Of a DNA stretch of 10,164 bases, positions 6,795-10,164 are shown in pieces. Source of the DNA: an uncultured beta proteobacterium (GTDB lineage: Bacteria; Pseudomonadota; Gammaproteobacteria; Burkholderiales; Burkholderiaceae_C); the NCBI GenBank assembly GCA_903927495.1, contig CAIYNH010000156.1, forward strand, positions 1 to 10,164, written 5' to 3'. Every line of letters begins with the position of its first letter. Within the stretch, counting starts at the first letter, position 1. The notes below the pieces were generated by a model that was not told the origin of the DNA, did not search any database, and saw only the letters and a list, made by a program, of their open reading frames with translations. Both the position numbers and the translations under genes were made by a program.

Positions 6795-7758
6795 TGTTAT
6801 TGTCTTTAACCACTTTGCTCCAGATATCCATCTGGTTATCAATGAATACCCGGGCCGACTCAGCTGAACCGCCGACCACATGAATACCCTGCGCGTCGAG
6901 TCGTTTGGCCAGGTCGGCCTGCTGCAACGCCTTGTTGATCTCTTCGTTCATGCGTTTGAGGATGTCGGGTGGGGTTTTGGCCGGTGCCAGCACTGCCCAC
7001 CAGGCGGGTGCCTCAAAACCGGCAAAGCCGCTCTCCGCCAAGGTCGGCACATCAGGCAGGTCCGGCGAGCGTTTGCTTGAAGTCACCACCAGCGGACGCA
7101 GTCGCTTGCTGTCGATATGCGGCTTGGTAACAAATACTGAAGCCATCGACAGCGGCACATGCCCGGCCACGGCATCGTTCATCAAGGGGCCACCGCCACG
7201 GTACGGAATATGCTGAAACGTCAAACTGCTGTTCTTTCCCAACAAGGCCATCGCCAGATGCCCCAGGCTGCCTGAGCCGATCGAGCCAAAGCTGACACCC
7301 TCTTTTTTCTTTGCGGCGGCCACCACGTCGGCAAAAGATTTGAACTCTGATGCCGCTGGTGTCGCCAGCACCATCGGGGCAGTGCCAATCAGAATCACCG
7401 GGGGCAAGTCTTTTTTTGCATCAAAGGGCAAATTGGGAATCAGGCTGGCATTGACCCCGTGGGTGTCAAACACCACCGCGAAGGTGTAGCCGTCTGCAGG
7501 TGCAGCCGCCACCGCTGCAGCCCCAATGGTGCCCGAGGCACCGCCCTTGTTTTCTACGATGACACTTTGCCCCAATAACTGCGACAGCGGCTGGGCCAAC
7601 AGCCGAGCCACCTGATCAACCGAGCCACCCGGCGGGAAAACCGCTATCAATTTAATAGGTTGCTTTGCAGGCCAGGCTTGTGCTATAGCACTTAATGGCA
7701 TAGTCAAGCAAAAGGCAAAAGTGATCGCCAGCAAGGTCCGCAGGGTTTGTCGTTTCAT
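6781..7758 (-). CDS. Bug/TctC-type tripartite tricarboxylate transporter solute-binding protein
   Basis: Periplasmic binding protein of the Bug family, the extracytoplasmic component of tripartite tricarboxylate transporters. The 325 residues match family length. Residues 1-28 form a Sec signal peptide (KR at 2-3, hydrophobic core about 8-24, likely cleavage after AQA). The mature protein begins WPAKQPIKLIAVFPPGGSVD, a family signature. VIVENKGGASGTIGAAAVA (66-84), PADGYT (87-92), HIPYRGGGPLMND (183-195) and DLPDVPTLAESG (233-244) are further Bug motifs. A GGAG Shine-Dalgarno sequence lies 8 bases before the ATG. No tctA or tctB membrane gene is adjacent; orphan Bug genes are common in Burkholderiales. 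It overlaps the CMD-like gene tail-to-tail and is divergent from the Nudix-MBL gene. Repeat copy D covers the signal-cleavage region. The ligand (an organic acid or amino acid) cannot be predicted. Confidence 0.93.
   Translation of the reverse strand: MKRQTLRTLLAITFAFCLTMPLSAIAQAWPAKQPIKLIAVFPPGGSVDQVARLLAQPLSQLLGQSVIVENKGGASGTIGAAAVAAAPADGYTFAVVFDTHGVNASLIPNLPFDAKKDLPPVILIGTAPMVLATPAASEFKSFADVVAAAKKKEGVSFGSIGSGSLGHLAMALLGKNSSLTFQHIPYRGGGPLMNDAVAGHVPLSMASVFVTKPHIDSKRLRPLVVTSSKRSPDLPDVPTLAESGFAGFEAPAWWAVLAPAKTPPDILKRMNEEINKALQQADLAKRLDAQGIHVVGGSAESARVFIDNQMDIWSKVVKDNNIKAD
7641..7696 (+). repeat. Interspersed palindromic repeat, copy D (inside the Bug gene)
   Basis: Plus-strand layout: arm GCTAT (7643-7647), 7-base loop, arm ATAGG (7655-7659, one mismatch), 20 bases, then GTGCTATAGC (7680-7689) and ACTTAAT. 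Spacing matches copies A-C. It is antisense to the gene and read in the same frame as A and B, encoding residues 21-40 across the signal-peptide cleavage site. Because AQAWPAKPIKLI is itself conserved in Bug proteins, part of the resemblance could be coincidence; the A+T-rich codons (ATT AAA TTG ATA; GCT ATA GCA) favour a real copy. It is the least certain of the four. Confidence 0.4.
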
Positions 7759-7890
7759 CCGCTAATCTCCAATCAGGCTTCAAGTATCTGTGACTCGACC
7801 GGATTTTGAAATGCGGAAACTACCAATCGGGTTTACGCGTATATCGCCGTTGTGACAGCTGCCAGCCCTTTTGGCCGCAAAATCGAGCCT
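7759..7890. promoter_or_regulatory. Divergent intergenic region, Bug gene / Nudix-MBL gene
   Basis: This 132-base gap must hold the promoters for the minus-strand Bug gene and the plus-strand Nudix-MBL gene. The GGAG ribosome binding site of the Bug gene is at its left edge. I see no convincing sigma-70 -35/-10 pair, and no strong palindrome. Confidence 0.3.
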
Positions 7891-9546
7891 ATGCCAAGAC
7901 CCTCCCAGCTCCTTCACCCCGCGCGCACCCCTGCGCCCACCCGTTCTGCCGCAACGGTGCTGCTGCTCCGCGACACACCCAATGGCATTGAGGTGCTGAT
8001 GACGCGCCGCTCGGCCACCGCCAGCTTTGTCCCTGGTGCCTATGTGTTTCCGGGTGGTGGGGTCGACGCTGCTGATGGCACTTGCCACGCCCTGGCGCAG
8101 CGCAGGCCCAGTCAAAGCGAGCTGCACCTGACGCAGGCCATTGCCGCGATCCGCGAGAGTTTTGAAGAGCTGGGCGTGCTGTTGGCTCGCCATGCGGATG
8201 GCTCTTGGGCCACGCAGCAAGAAATTGTCGAACTGGATCGCAAGGGCGAATTTGCCAAGCAATGCGAAGCCAGAGGGCTGACGCTGGCCGCTGCCGATGT
8301 CTTTGTGCTGGCCCGCTGGATCACCGACCGCGACCTGACGCGCCGCTTTGACGTGCCTTTTCTGGTGGCGCGTATGCCAGCCGGTCAAACCCCGGTGGCC
8401 GATGAATCCGAGCAGTTTGAGCCGGTCTGGGTGCGCCCCTCTGATGCCCTGGCGCGGCACCAGGCTGGCACATTTTTTATGATTTTCCCAACCATCCGCA
8501 CGCTGGAACGGTTGCTGGGATACAGCGATGTGGCTGCCCTGCTGCAAGTCTGCGCAGCGACCGATGAGCCACTGTGGACCAGTTGCCCGCGTGCCGGTTT
8601 GTTGGCCGGGCGCGAAGTGCGCTACATGGAGAGCGATTTGCCCTTTGGCGAGCTGGCGCTGGTCTGCCCGGACGGGCAAATCGTGCACCCGCTGGACTGG
8701 CAAAGTGAATACCCAGTGCCGCTTCTAAAAAACGTGTTGCGCCTGACCGCGCCCAACCCCGGCGCCATGACCGGCCCCGGCACTAACAGCTACTTGGTGG
8801 GTGACCCGATCACCGGCTACATCGCCATTGACCCCGGCCCGGCAGATGCCGAACATTTGGGTAAACTCTGGCGCGCCGCCGGTGGCGATATCCGCATGAT
8901 CGTGTGCACCCATTCGCACCCCGACCACTCGCCCGGTGCCCAACCGCTGCAAGCCATGTGCCAGGGTTCGCCGCCAATTTTGGGCTTGCCCAGCGCCGCT
9001 ACGGCCCGTGCCCATAGTCAATTCACGCCAGATAGGGTGCTACATAATCAGGAGCTTCTTGCGCTTACTGGACGGGCTCTAGAAGGTTATTTAGTACATA
9101 CCATGAAAGTGATTTTTACGCCCGGCCACGCCGCCAACCACCTGTGCCTGGTGCTTTTGGAGGACGGTTTGCTGTTCAGCGGCGACCACATCCTCAACGG
9201 CAGCACCACGGTGATCGACCCGCCCGATGGCGACATGAATGATTACCTGAATTCACTGGATTTGCTGCTCTCGGTCTGTGCTGACTTTGGCATCAGCTTT
9301 ATTCTGCCGGCTCACGGATTTGTCATGGGCGGGCCAGAGGCGCAAGCGCAAGCCACCATCACCCGGCTCAAGGGCCATCGCATGAAGCGCGAAGCCAAGG
9401 TGCTGCAAGTCATGCAAGCGCACCCTGATGGCACCCTGGACGACTGGCTGGCGCTGGTCTACGCCGATGTGCCAGCGCGGATGTGGCCCGTGGCCAAGCG
9501 ATCGCTGATGGCGCATGTGGCGCGGATAAAGGGTTTTGCTCCGTAG
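7891..9546 (+). CDS. Nudix hydrolase / metallo-beta-lactamase fold hydrolase fusion
   Basis: Two-domain protein of 551 residues from the ATG at 7891. An in-frame GTG at 7852 would add 13 residues but has no Shine-Dalgarno and the addition looks unconserved, so 7891 is preferred. Residues about 15-240 form a Nudix domain with a split box: GAYVFPGGGVDAADG (49-63) and, after an insert, IRESFEELGVLL (87-98), which holds the REXXEE metal-binding core. Such an interrupted box resembles NUDT19-like proteins. Residues about 270-485 are a metallo-beta-lactamase domain like LACTB2: HSHPDH (H341, H343, D345, H346), H413 (TPGHAANH), D432 (SGDHI) and H475 (PAHG). The C-terminal ~70 residues resemble the winged-helix tail seen in LACTB2 relatives. 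Both active sites look intact. Likely cytoplasmic; the substrate is unknown, with CoA or nucleotide derivatives plausible for the first domain. Repeat copy C lies in residues about 382-401. Confidence 0.9.
   Translation: MPRPSQLLHPARTPAPTRSAATVLLLRDTPNGIEVLMTRRSATASFVPGAYVFPGGGVDAADGTCHALAQRRPSQSELHLTQAIAAIRESFEELGVLLARHADGSWATQQEIVELDRKGEFAKQCEARGLTLAAADVFVLARWITDRDLTRRFDVPFLVARMPAGQTPVADESEQFEPVWVRPSDALARHQAGTFFMIFPTIRTLERLLGYSDVAALLQVCAATDEPLWTSCPRAGLLAGREVRYMESDLPFGELALVCPDGQIVHPLDWQSEYPVPLLKNVLRLTAPNPGAMTGPGTNSYLVGDPITGYIAIDPGPADAEHLGKLWRAAGGDIRMIVCTHSHPDHSPGAQPLQAMCQGSPPILGLPSAATARAHSQFTPDRVLHNQELLALTGRALEGYLVHTMKVIFTPGHAANHLCLVLLEDGLLFSGDHILNGSTTVIDPPDGDMNDYLNSLDLLLSVCADFGISFILPAHGFVMGGPEAQAQATITRLKGHRMKREAKVLQVMQAHPDGTLDDWLALVYADVPARMWPVAKRSLMAHVARIKGFAP
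9036..9092 (+). repeat. Interspersed palindromic repeat, copy C (inside the Nudix-MBL gene)
   Basis: Layout: GGT then arm GCTAC (overlapping, 9039-9043), 7-base loop, imperfect arm GGAGC (9051-9055), 20 bases including TTCTTGCGCTTACTGGACGG, then GCTCTAGAAG (9076-9085) and GTTATTT. It is the only copy lying sense to its gene, encoding RVLHNQELLALTGRALEGYL in the loop between the MBL HxHxDH motif and the TPGH motif. Codons CTA, AAT, TAT, TTA and GTA cluster here in an otherwise GC-ending gene. Homology to copies A, B and D is seen by ungapped alignment. Confidence 0.6.
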
Positions 9547-9627
9547 CGTTTGCCTATCTTGCGTTGACCGCCCCATGCGAAACGCTGTGCCTGATCGACA
9601 CAGGTTGAAAGCCAAAACTGCCTTCAC

Positions 9628-9663
9628 GCTGAAATACTCCGAAAAGAATAGCGTATTTTCAGC
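9628..9663. repeat. Imperfect hairpin downstream of the Nudix-MBL gene
   Basis: GCTGAAATAC (9628-9637) pairs with GTATTTTCAGC (9653-9663), one bulged T, loop of 15 bases. It begins 81 bases after the Nudix-MBL stop codon. It may act in transcript termination or stability, but there is no terminal T-run. Confidence 0.4.
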
Positions 9664-9678
9664 TGCCCAAGTTGGGCA
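9664..9678. repeat. Short perfect palindrome TGCCCAA-G-TTGGGCA
   Basis: Seven-base arms around a single G, directly following the hairpin at 9628-9663. Operator-like in shape, but no gene with a clear promoter lies beside it. It may be part of the same decayed repeat or insertion-sequence flank. Confidence 0.4.
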
Positions 9679-9999
9679 ACCGCACATTGGCGGTGCGTGG
9701 CTTTGGCGCTCACAGAAATTGACCCACCCGTGCTCACTAGTAGTTCGTTCCATCAATACAGTTACTAAATAGATGATAATAGCCATGACTCTTCAACTCA
9801 TGAAGGTGGTGATCATGGCAAGAACATCTGAACGGGCACGCCATGGTTCCAACGGGGCGAAAAGTGCCGGTGAACCAAGAATCATGACTGTCACCACAAT
9901 GACCGTCGTCAAACGGCTGGCGCTGGTCGTCAAGGCCCCAACGTTTCAACCTCAAGCCCTTCATGCCTGGTGCGTGCGTCCTGGTGCAGTCGATTACCT

Positions 10000-10164
10000 C
10001 CAGCACCTGGTGGCGCTTTGCTGTTTCACCTGCTGTCCAAACAGTACGAGCACACCAGTGTGGCGATCACCACCAACCTGAGCTTCTCGGAGTGGTCCAG
10101 TGTGTTTGTCGATGCCAAGATGACAACGGCGTTACTGGACCGTTTGACTCACCATTGCCATATC
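10000..10164 (+). pseudogene. IS21-family istB ATP-binding helper, degraded C-terminal fragment (runs off window)
   Basis: Read in the frame of base 10000, the translation gives [20 protein letters not shown], then [34 protein letters not shown], continuing to the window edge. This is the C-terminal half of IstB, the AAA+ helper that acts with the IstA transposase of IS21-type insertion sequences. The N-terminal half with the Walker A site is absent: upstream, the frame meets a stop at 9871-9873 and has no IstB motif. Just upstream, VDYL in the +1-shifted frame recalls the DELGYLP segment of IstB, suggesting a frameshift or small deletion at about 9995-10005. The usual VFGD is VFVD here. No istA is seen within the window. 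Probably an inactive remnant. Confidence 0.8.

Larger units (their letters stand above)
9547..9999. other. Gene-free region with several inverted repeats
   Basis: No open frame here looks like a protein: those present have no recognisable motif and atypical composition. What it holds, from left to right, is an imperfect hairpin (9628-9663), a 15-base near-perfect palindrome (9664-9678), overlapping short inverted repeats around 9679-9697, and GCCATGA/TCATGGC arms at 9782-9788 and 9813-9819. A segment at about 9705-9729 (GAAATTGACCCACCC) resembles, from memory, terminal sequence of IS21-type elements. It probably is decayed insertion-sequence flank leading into the istB fragment. Confidence 0.5.

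Noticed and set aside
7852..7890. GTG at 7852 as the start of the Nudix-MBL gene
   Set aside because: No Shine-Dalgarno sequence precedes it and the 13 extra residues look unlike a conserved N-terminus; the ATG at 7891 is preferred, though not proven.
7780..8703. Long minus-strand open frame (307 codons) opposite the Nudix-MBL gene
   Set aside because: Rich in Gln, Arg, His and Gly with no motif, and it shadows a clear two-domain protein on the plus strand.
9773..10081. Plus-strand open frame of 102 codons near the right end
   Set aside because: It crosses the istB remnant in a different frame; the part before it has no recognisable motif. The IstB signal is in the frame of base 10000.
1..10164. 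CRISPR arrays, tRNA/rRNA genes, defence or toxin-antitoxin genes
   Set aside because: None was seen on either strand by reading for regular direct repeats, tRNA-like arms or characteristic protein motifs.

Overview
The window looks like chromosomal DNA from a betaproteobacterium of the order Burkholderiales, most likely the family Comamonadaceae (Rhodoferax/Polaromonas-like). The reasons are the moderately GC-rich coding style, the dapF-DUF484-xerC order, a lone tricarboxylate-transporter binding protein of the Bug type, and close family resemblance of LpxC, XerC and the Nudix/metallo-beta-lactamase fusion. The genus is an inference, not a measurement.

Left part (1-3067, plus strand): a CHASE2-type membrane adenylate/guanylate cyclase whose 5' end lies outside the window, then lpxC (first committed step of lipid A synthesis, GTG start). 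A 9-bp inverted repeat sits between them. Middle (3214-6180, minus strand): a probable operon dapF -> DUF484 protein -> xerC -> small conserved-type hypothetical protein. dapF and the DUF484 gene overlap by ATGA, and a perfect palindrome abuts the dapF start codon. This cluster converges on lpxC and diverges from the next gene. Right part: a carboxymuconolactone decarboxylase-like gene (6234-6794, plus) overlaps tail-to-tail with a Bug/TctC solute-binding protein (6781-7758, minus). Divergent from that is a Nudix hydrolase-metallo-beta-lactamase fusion (7891-9546, plus). The last 0.6 kb holds no intact gene, only several inverted repeats and, at the right edge, a degraded IS21-type istB fragment that runs out of the window.

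No defence system, CRISPR array, tRNA or rRNA was found, and most of the window is housekeeping. The most interesting signal lies inside the genes. Four separate coding sequences (dapF, the CMD-like gene, the Bug gene and the Nudix-MBL gene) each contain a segment of about 56-57 bases that aligns without gaps to the others. The layout is a 5-base arm, 7-base loop, matching 5-base arm, 20 bases, then a block like GCGCTAGAGG. All four are translated through without a stop or frameshift. The three that lie antisense to their gene are read in the same frame, and all are rich in A+T-ending codons that stand out from their surroundings. This looks like a dispersed palindromic element tolerated within proteins, similar in principle to the Rickettsia palindromic elements.
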